From Alisma plantago-aquatica (Eukaryota; Streptophyta; Magnoliopsida; Alismatales; Alismataceae), in the NCBI GenBank assembly GCA_963693085.1, contig OY856413.1, positions 743,128,556 through 743,192,555 of the forward strand: a stretch of DNA of 64,000 bases, given 5' to 3'. The position numbers were made by a program, and so were the translations under genes. Positions within the stretch are counted from its first letter, which is position 1; each line of letters opens with the position of its first letter. The notes under the pieces are model-generated. The model was given only the letters and a program-made list of their open reading frames with translations. It did not search any database and had not been told where the DNA came from. This document shows, in pieces, positions 40,107 to 52,876 of this stretch.

Positions 40107-41787
40107 GGGGAAGCCACCTAGGGCCGTCGGAGTCAGGCGAGGTCGTGCTGACCTTCTGGGGTGTTGCGGCGTGGGGATCCACGAGAAAGACCCGCGCCTG
40201 CTTCGCCAGAGAGATCGTTCGCCGGTGTCCCGAGGTTAGGGACGAGATATGGTCTCTTTACTAGAAAGCCCATCATGGGTACGTAAGTACAGGGGTAACC
40301 ATGTCAATTCCCATTAGCTAAACGGCCGCCTAGCTTTTATTTTGAAAAGAATTAGTTTGGCTGACGTGGCATCACAGGATTGGCTCAATAATGATAAATA
40401 TTGCAAATATCATAGTAATTTCTAGGATGATCGGATTTAGACAAGTAATATATGAAAGTTGATCAGGAGAACACGAAGAATCCAAATAAAATACTATCAG
40501 AACCTGATTATGCTTCCTATTCGAAAAGTATGTACTATACATGTTCTAATGTGTTTAATGTAAGGGAAAGCCTAGTTTTGGTTAATATGATGCTTAATTG
40601 GACATAATCATTTATGTTAATCTAATGCCTGATCTAGAAATGTATAATGAAGAAATCCTATATAACGAAGAAATCCTGTATAATGATGAATAATGGATGA
40701 TTCTAGATTAGTAATCTTATTCATGCTATTTAGGGTGTTAAAATCAATGTCAACATCTTGCTATGATCTAATGCTGATAATGTAATCTAGATGTCATGAA
40801 TAGTTTAATGTGCTTAGGTTGATGATTAGGGTTTCATCTAATATGCATAACTGTATTTGTAATCTTAGAAAGCTTAATATGATGGAATTAGGGTTTGTAA
40901 CCCTAATCCCTAGTTCAAACACGAGATAGCCCTAAACCCTAGTTTAGGAGCGGATTTAGATATCATTAATGTGATGCGAATACATGGTGACACACACGTA
41001 GTATGCTTTATTTCAGATACTTGTTGATTACGTGCTTGGTTGATTGGATGTTTGGATTGCATTCCTAAAGTACATAAGATGTTCTGCATGGTTTCTACGA
41101 TGGCATAAGGTACGTGGTTACACTTATGAATACATGTATCGAATTCTGAGATTGCCGATGTTTCTCGATGAGATTGAATGACAAATAAACTGCTTGCTTG
41201 TTTATTTAGTTCTTGCAAACTATAAAGTTCTTATGAGTATCATGTAAACTAAATAACAATATTCTGAACCCTGGGTTAGACTGATCTTAAGGGTAATGCA
41301 CACGAGCCCCAGAGGGACAATGATTACACCTCAGGTAGTAGACCAGATAAGGGTTAGAATATGAAAATAAGTTTATATTCTTACATGTAAGATTAAGATG
41401 TTCACTTATATCTGTACTTGTGATTATTGTTTGAACCCACATACCAGCATAGTAATATACTGATCGCGTATTTGTTTTTCGGTGTTTTAGGTATCAGATA
41501 TACTTGATTCGTGGACATGAGGGTACAGATAGAGATGTTGAAGACACTACAATTTAATCATGAAGGTTTAGTCTTAATGGTTTATTTTCACATATGTAAA
41601 AGTTAATTTTGTTTAAAAGTTATGTAACTCCTTAGACGAGCTTTTTATCTAAGCATGTAAATATTTGATCATTAATGGAAATTGTTTACTATTTTGTATT
41701 ATTTCCTAAATCTGATCCTGGAATTTTTGAATGACGAGCTATGACTTTAAGGTCTTTTAGACACTCAAAAGTGTGGGTCGTTACATT

Positions 41788-41800
41788 TGGTATCAGAGCA
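41788..41800 (+). other. Primer-binding site after LTR1
   Basis: TGGTATCAGAGCA, two bases after the LTR end. An identical site follows LTR2 at 47350-47362. Confidence 0.85.
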
Positions 41801-42449
41801 CAGATTCATCAACTAATACTTAATAGTTTATAATTTCAAAATATCCTTAGAAATTTTAAGAGAAAAAAATTAAGTTCCTCATGTCACATTTTCATCTACT
41901 TCTCATCTCTTTTCTTAATAAGCCTTAAAAAGAAAATATTAATAAGAGAAGTAAAATGTGAAAAGATGTAACCTTTTGTGTAGGTCCCTCTAGAGAGGGT
42001 AGACACTAGAAAGATACAAGTATGGGTAAGCCCTTTCTTAGAGGAAGGACTTGGTTTAGGGTATGGAAATCCTAGAGAGTCTAGGGATGTGGAAACTCTA
42101 AGAGGTAGAGTGTAGTCCCTAACCCTAACCCTAAAACCTTAATCTTAAATAATGAACATGGTGTGGTGGCATGGGACACTACCCATGTGAAACTTGAAAT
42201 TGGTAATCAACATGGGGTGGTGGTATGGGACACTGCCCATGTGAAACTTGAAATCATGAATAAGAAAGATAAGGGATGGTCTAGGTAACCCAATCTCCCA
42301 TGCATGTGGGCATGAGGAGCATAAAACTTATGTGATAAGTCTTAAGAGATATAAAAACCCAATAGTTATATATATACACATATAGAAAATGGAAGTTTGA
42401 ATATAACTTGCTCAAACCCCTAGTGTTATCTCTAGAAGTTTGGTCATGG

Positions 42450-43165
42450 TGGCCAAGCCCCTGGAGGGGAAGGCTGAGGTAGCACCAAGCCCTGGAGGGA
42501 AGGTGACCCAAATTCATTGAATGGACAGAGACCATGAGGGGGTATTCCAGAGGTTGAGCAAACATGGGTTGATGATAAAAGCTATGCCTAATGATAAAAT
42601 AAAGAGGTGTCTAAGAAACCTTTAGGGTTAGTGTGCCAACCTAGGGTGGGTCAACCCAAGAGTGGGAAGATGACCTAAGAGGGAGGCAAAATCTAGATCT
42701 TGGGATCAGGTTGTGGCTAGAGAGCCTAACCCCCTCCTATGAGTCAAGAAGGCACCCTAGGCTAGGTCACTCCCTTAAAAGGTAAGTGAATAAACGTATT
42801 TAAGTATTGAGATAACCTTAATCCTCACCTAGAGGGGTGAAGAGTTAAAGATTAAAAAAAAGAACTTATATTCTTTGAACCCCAGGATGCCAACTCTGAG
42901 TGACACAACTGGTCAAGCCCAGGAGGGAAGACCAGTAAGGCACCAAGCCCAGGAGGGAAGGTGGCCTAAGTGGACGACCAAGCCCAGGAGGGAAGGTCAT
43001 GAAATGGTCAAGCCCAGGAGGGAAGACCAGGTAGGCACCAAGCCCAGGAGGGAAGGTGGCCTAAGTCCACAATGCAGTTGTTTACGATCAAGCCCCTAGA
43101 GGGGAAGATCACAGAGGTCAAGCCCAGGAGGGAATACTGACATGGCACCAAGCCCTGGAGGGAAG
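42450..43165 (+). repeat. CAAGCCCAGGAGGGAAGG minisatellite in internal region 1
   Basis: About ten copies of CAAGCCCNGGAGGG(G)AAG with 29-47 bp spacing in the dense part (42912-43160). Two further copies lie near 42453 and 42484. Flanking words alternate between GGTC/GACC and CACC/GGTGGCC, making each unit partly self-complementary. Confidence 0.85.
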
Positions 43166-44264
43166 GTGGCCCGAGCCCAATGATGGGACGACACTGCATT
43201 ATGTGTACTCAAAAGAGAGAGATGAAGGCAATCCGGGTTAAAGAATTAAGTAAGAAAATAATGTTCTTAAAAGATGTGACATCTCAAAAGAAACCCTTAG
43301 GAGGGGTAGAGTCCTGATGCAATCCTAGGGTCAAGTAGGGTGTATTAGAGGTACATAGGACCGATGGGTTGGGAGTTGATATGCCCTGAATGCACATGAC
43401 CATGCAGTCGGGAGGTAACAACTAGGTTTATCCAAGGTACATGACTCAGAAGATTAGCTACCTCCATGAGGATCATGTAGCCTAATGGGTGAATTTGAAA
43501 GGCACTCTCTTGATGCATAAGGATGAGATCACTCCAAAAGAGTACCTATACCCCTAGAGACCCCAAGGATTTGGCTAAGGCTCATAATGATACATGAGAT
43601 GTAAATATAAAAGATATAAAGAAGTCATGAAAAACTTAGAGAAGTTGTGTCTTAACTTAAGAGTAAGAAAAGGGACACTTGACTTCATGGAACATAAGAA
43701 TGCTATAAAATTAAGAACAAGTAAGTTTAGAGTCATACCGAGTATGATTCAACTTAATATGTGAAATTGAAAGGTAATGTGTGGATGTACTATCTCCGCT
43801 CTTGGAATGGAATGAACTTTGTATTTGGGTTGCAGTCAAATGCTTATTTCATCTCATTATGAAGGAGGGAGATTGGGTAGACACACATTATGCCTAAATT
43901 CGAGAATGAATGGCTTAAGTTGAATGTGTAATGACATGAACTAGGATTAGAGGTGTCACCTCACCCTTGTGTGAAAATAATGAATAATAGGTTGGAGACC
44001 TAAGTGAAAAGAGAAAGCACCAAGTAATAACAAAATCATCAAGTGATGATAAGATGTGTATATTATAGATTTGGATATACTTGAATTTCAATTCAGGTGT
44101 CAATCTTATTAATAAAATGAAAATTGATATACATTAATGGAAAAGTGGTTAAAGATGTCTAAGTAGGGTGATAACCCTAAGACTTGAAACTAATAGGAGT
44201 ATCATTCACCTAGGCTTGGTAGGCCTGAATTTTGAGGACAAAATTCCTTTTAAGGAGGGGTGAA

Positions 44265-47200
44265 TGTAATAACCTCAAATTTTGGTAAAATTGAATAATA
44301 TAACTGGACTATTAGTATTGTTGGTGGAATAATAATTTTAATCACATTTGTGGCATGTGTGCTTGTAGCACAAGGAAATATATACAAATGGATTTGTATA
44401 CTGGTTAATGATAATGGCTTTTTGTTGTCAAATCCAAGTCATAATAAAAGTCAAGATTTCCATATAAGGGAAAATAAGGAGAATATGTTTAATTATTTTC
44501 CAAACAAAATACCTTGCCTTTCCCCTAATACCACTTAATGTTTGAAAAGAAAGGTATCTCTATAAGATAATGGAAAAAGGTATATCTTTTGATGGAAAGG
44601 TATTGATCGCTTCTTTTCCTTAAACCAAATTCACATCATATGACAGTGGTGGTTTCTGACAGATCTATATAGAGAATAACCATGGGTTTTATTAATAAAA
44701 GGATTATCCACCTTTTCTTGGAAGCCAAATAAATAAAACAATATGTAAGTTTCCTAAAAGAAATAGGAAACATGGTTTAAAGAAAAGGAGAAGTTTGTTA
44801 TACAAAAGGTAACAAATGAACCCCGATTATGAAGTATAATAGGAAAAGGTGGTGATAATTGCTTTAAATGATGTACCATGGAAAGGGATAAAAGAACAAT
44901 CTAGAATGTAATAAATTCCCATGATTTATATACATGATGGCTTTTTTATATGAAGTTGATAAAGGAAATACTTGAAGGGAAGGTAGGGATACATGTTATT
45001 TATCAAATATGCTCTTGGTGACAATTGTACATGCCTTACTCGTAGGTTCTTGCCATAATTGTGAGAAAGGGAGAGAAATAAGGTAGAAGCAATCGTTTGT
45101 ATGGCAATGATATAGACAATAGAAAGGAATTGGTTTTAGAAAGGGGCTTGACTCTTTCTCTCTTCCTCCCTTTTAATAATTAGGGTTGCTTTAGGAGTCT
45201 GTATAAATAGAATCCTTTGGAGTGTAGCATCCAACCACCATCGTCCACCAGGAGAACTACAGATGGTTCTCATCCACCATGGATCCACCCTACGACAACA
45301 TGTATGAAGCCAGTAGATATTAGGACCGCAAGAGGTTCCTTAGAGAGTGCCCAAACAACATGCTTCCTCCCTCTAGCAACGACCACCCCCGCCGCCAGTT
45401 GCTGGATGAGTTCCAAGTCGTTTCGACAACCAGGAGGCAACCCAAAGATTCAAGCTCTGGATCCTTCGCCCTCACCAGAAGGAGCTTGCGGGAAGCATCT
45501 CGTGAATCCCAGAGAGCACAATGGGCTTTGGGCGGAATTTACCTACTACAAAGTTGTGCATACTACAACGAGGTAAGGGCCTTGTCCCTGCTCTTAACTG
45601 GTGAACCTGCTGCAACCCACGAGAAAACAGAACTGAATCTCTTATGCCCTGACCATCTACGGCCGTAAGGGGAAGCCACCTAGGGCCGTCGGAGTCAGGC
45701 GAGGTCGTGCTGACCTTCTGGGGTGTTGCGGCGTGGGGATCCACGAGAAAGACCCGCGCCTGCTTCGCCAGAGAGATCGTTCGCCGGTGTCCCGAGGTTA
45801 GGGACAAGATATGGTCTCTTTACTAGAAAGCCCATCATGGGTACATAAGTACAGGGGTAACCATGTCAATTCCCATTAGCTAAACGGCCGCCTAGCTTTT
45901 ATTTTGAAAAGAATTAGTTTGGCTGACGTGGCATCACATGATTGTCTCAATAATGATAAATATTGCAAATATCATAGTAATTTCTAGGATGATCGGATTT
46001 AGACAAGTAATATATGAAAGTTGATCAGAAGAACAAGAAGAATCTAAATAAAATACTATAAGAACCTGATTATGCTTCCTATTCTAAAAGTATGTACTAT
46101 ACATGTTCTAATGTGTTTAATGTAAGGGAAAGCCTAGTTTTGGTTAATATGATGCTTAATTGGACATAATCATTTATGTTAATCTAATGCCTGATCTAGA
46201 AATGTATAATGAAGAAATCCTATATAACGAAGAAATCCTGTATAATGATGAATACTGGATGATTCTAGATTAGTAATCTTATTCATGCTATTTAGGGTGT
46301 TAAAATCAATGTCAACATCTTGCTATGATCTAATGCTGATAATGTAATCTAGATGTCATGAATAGTTTAATGTGCTTAGGTTGATGATTAGGGTTTCATC
46401 TAATATGCATAACTGTATTTGTAATCTTAGAAAGCTTAATATGATGGAATTAGGGTTTGTAACCCTAATCCCTAGTTCAAACACGAGATAGCCCTAAACC
46501 CTAGTTTAGGAGCGGATTTAGATATCATTAATGTGATGCGAATACATGGTGACACACACGTAGTATGCTTTATTTCAGATACTTGTTGATTACGTGCTTG
46601 GTTGATTGGATGTTTGGATTGCATTCCTAAAGTACATAAGATGTTCTTCATGGTTTCTACGATGGCATAAGGTACGTGGTTACACTTATGAATACATGTA
46701 TCGAATTCTGAGATTGCCGATGTTTCTCGATGAGATTGAATGACAAATAAACTGCTTGCTTGTTTATTTAGTTCTTGCAAACTATAAAGTTCTTATGAGT
46801 ATCATGTAAACTAAATAACAATATTCTGAACCCTGGGTTAGACTGATCTTAAGGGTAATGCACACGAGCCCCAGAGGGACAGTGATTACACCTGAGGTAG
46901 TAGACCAGATAAGGGTTAGAATATGAAAATAATTTTATATTCTTACATGTAAGATTAAGATGTTCGCTTATATCTGTACTTGTGATTATTGTTTGAATCC
47001 ACGTACCAGCATAGTAATATACTGATCGCGTATTTGTTTGTCGGTGTTTTAGGTATCAGATATACTTGATTCGTGGACATGAGGGTACAGATAGAGATGT
47101 TGAAGACACTACACTTTAATCATGAAGGTTTAGTCTTATTGGTTTATCTTCACATATGTAAAAGTTAATTTTGTTTAAAATTTATGTAACTCCTTAGACG

Positions 47201-47347
47201 AGCTTTTTATCTAAACATGTAAATATTTGATCATTAATGGAAATTGTTTACTATTTTGTATTATTTCCTAAATCTGATCCTGGAATTTTTGAATGACGAG
47301 CTATGACTTTAAGGTCTTTTAGACACTCAAAAGTGTGGGTCATTATA
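44265..47347 (+). mobile_element. LTR2 (middle LTR) of the LARD dimer
   Basis: 3,083 bp. Over roughly the first 380 bp it agrees with LTR3 at seven sites where LTR1 differs, and disagrees with LTR3 at only one site where LTR1 agrees. Further downstream most differences are private to LTR3 and LTR2 agrees with LTR1. By eye this looks like a recombinant of the two outer LTRs. Confidence 0.9.
45279..45668 (+). pseudogene. LTR2 copy of the small ORF, stop at codon 15
   Basis: Same frame as 39717-40106, but TGG is TAG at 45321-45323. The remainder stays open to 45668, with a possible internal ATG at 45360. Confidence 0.8.
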
Positions 47348-49794
47348 TTTGGTATCAGAGCACAGATTCATCAACTAATACTTAATAGTTTATAATTTCA
47401 AAATATCCTTAGAAATTTTAAGAGAAAAAAATTAAGTTCCTCATCTCACATTTTCATCTACTTCTCATCTCTTTGCTTAATAAGCCTTAAAAAGAAAATA
47501 TTAATAAGAGAAGTAAAATGTGAAAAGATGTAACCTTTTGTGTAGGTCCCTCTAGAGAGGGTAGACACTAGAAAGATACAAGTATGGGTAAGCCCTTTCT
47601 TAGAGGAAGGACTTGGTTTAGGGTATGGAAATCCTAGAGAGTCTAGGGATGTGGAAACTCTAAGAGGTAGAGTGTAGTTCCTAACCCTAACCCTAAAACC
47701 TTAATCTTAAATAATGAACATGGTGTGGTGGTATGGGACACTACCCATGTGAAACTTGAAATTGGTAATCAACATGGGGTGGTGGTATGGGACACTGCCC
47801 ATGTGAAACTTGAAATCATGAATAAGAAAGATAAGGGATGGTCTAGGTAACCCAATCTCCCATGCATGTGGGCATGAGGAACATAAAACTTATGTGATAA
47901 GTCTTAAGAGATATAAAAACCCAATAGTTATATATACACATATAGAAAATGGAAGTTTGAATATAACTTGCTCAAATCCCTAGTGTTATCTCTAGAAGTT
48001 TGGTCATGGTGGCCAAGCCCCTGGAGGGGAAGGCTGAGGTAGCACCAAGCCCTGGAGGGAAGGTGACCCAAATTCATTGAATGGACAGAGACCATGAGGG
48101 GGTATTCCAGAGGTTGAGCACACATGGGTTGATGATAAAAGCTATGCCTAATGATAAAAGAAAGAGGTGTCTAAGAAACCTTTAGGGTTAGTGTGCCAAC
48201 CTAGGGTGGGTCAACCCAAGAGTGGGAAGATGACCTAAGAGGGAGGCAAAATCTAGATCTTGGGATCAGGTTATGGCTAGAGAGCCTAACCCCCTCCTAT
48301 GAGTCAAGAAGGCACCCTAGGCTAGGTCACTCCCTTAAAAGGTAAGTGAATAAACGTATTTAAGTATTGAGATAACCTTAATCCTCACCTAGAGGGGTGA
48401 AGAGTTAAAGATTAAAAAAAAGAACTTATATTCTTTGAACCCCAGGATGCCAACTCTGAGTGACACAACTGGTCAAGCCCAGGAGGGAAGACCAGTAAGG
48501 CACCAAGTCCAGGAGGGAAGGTGGCCTAAGTGGACGACCAAGCCCAGGAGGGAAGGTCATGAAATGGTCAAGCCCAGGAGGGAAGGTGGCCTAAGTCCAC
48601 AATGCAGTTGTTTACGATCAAGCCCCTAGAGGGGAAGATCACAGAGGTCAAGCCCAGGAGGGAAGAATGACATGGCACCAAGCCCTGGAGGGAAGGTGGC
48701 CCGAGCCCAATGATGGGACGACACTGCATTATGTGTACTCAAAAGAGAGAGATGAAGGCAATCCGGGTTAAAGAATTAAGTAAGAAAATAATGTTCTTAA
48801 AAGATGTGACATCTCAAAAGAAACCCTTAGGAGGGGTAGAGTCCTGATGCAATCCTAGGGTCAAGTAGGGTGTATTAGAGGTACATAGGACCGATGGGTT
48901 GGGAGTTGATATGCCCTGAATGCACATGACCATGCAGTCGGGAGGTAACAACTAGGTTTATCCAAGGTACATGACTCAGGAGATTAGCTACCTCCATGAG
49001 GATCATGTAGCCTAATGGGTGAATTTGAAAGGCACTCTCTTGATGCATAATGATGAGATCACTCCAAAAGAGTACCTATACCCCTAGAGACCCCAAGGAT
49101 TTGGCTAAGGCTCATAATGATACATGAGATGTAAATATAAAAGATATAAAGAAGTCATGAAAAACTTAGAGAAGTTGTGTCTTAACTTAAGAGTAAGAAA
49201 AGGGACACTTGACTTCATGGAACATAAGAATGCTATAAAATTAAGAACAAGTAAGTTTAGAGTCATACCGAGTATGATTCAACTTAATATGTGAAATTGA
49301 AAGGTAATGTGTGGATGTACTATCTCTGCTCTTGGAATGGAATGAACTTTGTATTTGGGTTGCAGTCAAATGCTTATTTCATCTCATTATGAAGGAGGGA
49401 GATTGGGTAGACACACATTATGCCTAAATTTGAGAATGAATGACTTAAGTTGAATGTGTAATGACATGAACTAGGATTAGAGGTGTCACCTCACCCTTGT
49501 GTGAAAATAATGAATAATAGGTTGGAGACCTAAGTGAAAAGAGAAAGCACCAAGTAATAACAAAATCATCAAGTGATGATAAGATGTGTATATTATAGAT
49601 GTGGATATACTTGAATTTCAATTCAGGTGTCAATCTTAGTAATAAAATGAAAATTGATATACATTAATGGAAAAGTGGTTAAAGATGTCTAAGTAGGGTG
49701 CTAACCCTAAGACTTGAAACTAATAGGAGTATCATTCATCTAGGCTTGGTAGGCCTGAATTTTGAGGACAAAATTCCTTTTAAGGAGGGGTGAA
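47348..49794 (+). mobile_element. Internal region 2 of the LARD dimer (non-coding)
   Basis: 2,447 bp, nearly identical to internal region 1. The 32-bp difference comes from one lost minisatellite segment of about 30 bp (about 48560-48590) and a shorter TA run near 47930. Confidence 0.9.
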
Positions 49795-52700
49795 TGTAAT
49801 AACCTCAAATTTTGGTAAAATTGAATAATATAACTGGACTATTAGTATTGTTGGTGGAATAATAATTTTAATCACATTTGTGGCATGTGTGCTTGTAGCA
49901 CAAGGAAATATATACAAATGGATTTGTATACTGGTTAATGATAATGGCTTTTTGTTGTCAAATCCAAGTCATAATAAAAGTCAAGATTTCCATATAAGGG
50001 AAAATAAGGAGAATATGTTTAATTGTTTTCCAAACAAAATACCTTGCCTTTCCCCTAATACCACTTAATGTTTGAAAAGAAAGGTATCTCTATAAGATAA
50101 TGGAAAAAGGTATATCTTTTGATGGAAAGGTATTAATCGCTTCTTTTCCTTAAACCAAATTCACATCATATGATAGTGGTGGTTTCTGACAGATCTATAT
50201 ATAGAATAACCATGGGTTTTATTAATAAAAGGATTATCCACCTTTTCTTGGAAGCCAAATAAAGAAAACAATATGTGTGTTTCCTAAAAGAAATAGGAAA
50301 CATGGTTTAAAGAAAAGGAGAAGTTTGTTATACAAAAGGTAACCAATGAACCCCGATTATGAAGTATAATAGGAAAAGGTGGTGATAATTGCTTTAAATG
50401 ATGTACCATGGAAAGGGATAAAAGAACAATCTAGAATTTAATAAATTCCCATGATTTATATACATGATGGCTTTTTATATGAAGTTGATAAAGGAAATAC
50501 TTGAAGGGAAGGTAGGGATACATGTTATTTATCAAATATGCTCCTGGTGACAATTGTACATGCCTTACTCGTAGGTTCTTGCCATAATTATGAGAAAGGG
50601 AGATAAATAAGGAAGAAGCAATCGTTTGTATGTCAATGATATAGACAATAGAAAGTAATTGGTTTTAGAAAGGGGCTTGACTCTTTCTCTCTTCCTCCCT
50701 TTTAATAATTAGGGTTGCTTTAGGAGTATGTATAAATAGAATCCTTTGGAGTGTAGCATCCAACCACCATCGTCCACCAGGAGAACTGCAGATGGTTCTC
50801 GTCCACCATGGATCCACCCTACGACAGCATGTATGAAGCCAGTAGATATTGGGACCGCAAGAGGTTCCTTAGAGAGTGCCCGAACAACATGCTTCCTCCC
50901 TCTAGCAACGACCACCCCCGCCGCCAGTTGCTGGATGAGTTCCAAGTCGTTTCGACAACCAGGAGGCAACCCAAAGATTCAAGCTCTGGATCCTTCGCCC
51001 TCACCAGAAGGAGCTTGCGGTAAGCATCTCGCGAATCCCAGAGAGCACAATGGGCTTTGGGCGGAATTTCCCTACTACAGAGTTGTGCATACTACAACGA
51101 GGTAAGGGCCTTGACCCTGCTCTTAACTGGTGAACCTGCCGCAACCCGTGAGAAAACAGAACTGAATCTCTTATGCCCTGGCCATTTACGACCATAAGGG
51201 GAAGCCACCTAGGGCCGTCAGAGTCAGGCAAGGTCGTGCTGACCTTCTGGGGCATTGCGGCGTGGGGATCCACAAGAAAGACCCGCGCTTGCTTCGCCAG
51301 GGCAATCGTTCTCCGGTGTCCCGAGGTTAGGGACGAGATAGGGTCTCTTTACTAGAAAGCCCATCATGGGTACGTAAGTACAGGGGTAACCATGTCAATT
51401 ACCACTAGCTAAATGGCCGCCTAGCTTTTATTTTGAAAAGAATTAGTTTAGCTGACGTGGCATCACATGATTGGCTCAATAATGATAAATATTGCAAATA
51501 TCATAGTAATTGCTAGGATGATCGGATTTAGACAAGTAATATATGGAAATTGATCAGGAGAACAAGAGGAATCCAAATAAAATACTATCAGAACCTGATT
51601 ATGCTTCCTTTTCTAAAAGTATGTACAATACATGTTCTAATGTGTTTAATGTAAGGGAAAACCTAGTTTTGGTTAATATGATGCTTAATTGGACATAATC
51701 ATCTATGTTAATCTAATGCCTGATCTAGACATGTATAATGAAGAAATCCTATATAACGAAGAAATCCTGTATAATGATGAATAATGGATGATTCTAGATT
51801 AGTAATCTTATTCATGCTATTTAGGGTGTTAAAATCAATGTCAACATCTTGCTATGATCTAATGATGATAATGTAATCTAGATGTCATGAATAGTTTAAT
51901 GTGCTTAGGTTGACGATTAGGGTTTCATCTAATATGCATAACTGTATTTGTAATCTTAGAAAGCTTAATATGATGGAATTAGGGTTTGTAACCCTAATCC
52001 CTAGTTCAAACACGAGATAGCCCTAAACCCTAGTTTAGGAGCGGATTTAGATATCATTAATGTGATGCGAATACATGGTGACACACGCGTAGTATGCTTT
52101 ATTTCAGATACTTGTTGATTACGTGCTTGGTTGATTGGATGTTTGGATTGCATTCCTAAAGTACATAAGATGTTCTGCATGGTTTCTGCGATGGCATAAG
52201 GTATGTGGTTACGCTTATGAATACATGTATCGAATTCCGAGATTGCCGATGTTTCTCGATGAGATTGAATGACAAATAAACTTCTTGCTTGTTTATTTAG
52301 TTCTTGCAAACTATAAAGTTCTTATGAGTATCATGTAAACTAAATAACAATATTCTGAACCCTGGGTTAGACTGATCTTAAGGGTAATGCACATGAGCCC
52401 CAGAGGGACAATGATTACACCTGAGGTAGTAGACCAGATAAGGGTTAGAATATGAAAATAAGTTTATATTCTTACATGCAAGATTAAGATGTTTGCTTAT
52501 ATCTGTACTTGTGATTATTGTTTGAACCCACATACCAGCATAGTAATATAATGACCATGTATTTGTTTGTCGGCGTTTTAGGTATCAGATATACTTGATT
52601 CGTGGACATGAGGGTACATATAGAGATGTTGAAGACACTACAGTTTAATCATGAAGGTTTAGTCTTAATGGTTTATCTTCACATATGTAAAAGTTAATTC

Positions 52701-52876
52701 TGTTTAAAAGTTATGTAACTCCTTAGAGGAGCTTTTTATCTAAACATGTAAATATTTGATCATTAATGGAAATTGTTTACTATTTTGTATTATTTCATGA
52801 ATCTGATCCTAGAATTTTTGAATGACGATCTGTGACTCTAAGGTCTTTTAGACACTCAAAAGTGCGGGTCATTTCA
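49795..52876 (+). mobile_element. LTR3 of the LARD dimer
   Basis: 3,082 bp, TGTAATAACC to GTCATTTCA, followed by the GATAC duplication. It is the most diverged of the three LTRs, especially after about 50170. Confidence 0.94.
50808..51197 (+). pseudogene. LTR3 copy of the small ORF, stop at codon 72
   Basis: Starts MDPPYDSMYEASRYWDRKRF. GAA to TAA at 51021-51023 ends the frame after 71 residues. The donor-like GAGGTAAGG is preserved at about 51099-51107. Confidence 0.8.

Larger units (their letters stand above)
38704..41785 (+). mobile_element. LTR1 of the LARD dimer
   Basis: 3,082 bp, TGTAATAACC to GTCGTTACA. AT-rich except for a GC-rich block at about 39660-40260. TATA box at 39640 and an intact 129-codon frame at 39717. 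Confidence 0.95.
41786..44264 (+). mobile_element. Internal region 1 of the LARD dimer (non-coding)
   Basis: 2,479 bp from PBS to polypurine tract (44251-44264). It carries a CAAGCCC(A/C/T)GGAGGG minisatellite (42450-43165) and two telomere-like CCCTAA heptads near 42117-42135. Open frames are short and match no retroviral-type domain. Confidence 0.9.
38704..52876 (+). mobile_element. Tandem dimer of a LARD-like LTR retrotransposon (LTR-int-LTR-int-LTR)
   Basis: Three LTRs of 3,082, 3,083 and 3,082 bp alternate with two internal regions of 2,479 and 2,447 bp. One perfect 5-bp duplication GATAC (38699-38703 and 52877-52881) brackets the whole array, so it descends from a single insertion. PBS TGGTATCAGAGCA follows LTR1 and LTR2, and polypurine tract TAAGGAGGGGTGAA precedes LTR2 and LTR3. 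Internals encode no gag or pol. LTR start TGTAATAACC, near-3' phrase GTGGGTCGTTACA, and TTTGAGGACAAAATTCC before the polypurine tract resemble Ty3/Gypsy (Tekay/Del-type) elements; that assignment is inference. Confidence 0.95.

Noticed and set aside
40910..41218. 102-residue minus-strand frame conserved in all three LARD LTRs
   Set aside because: Conservation follows from the recent tandem duplication. The sequence is AT-rich with no domain and lies antisense in U5.
45472..45807. Minus-strand ORF opposite the LTR small ORF
   Set aside because: Shadow of the GC-rich block. It has no TATA box on that strand, and the + frame has better promoter placement.
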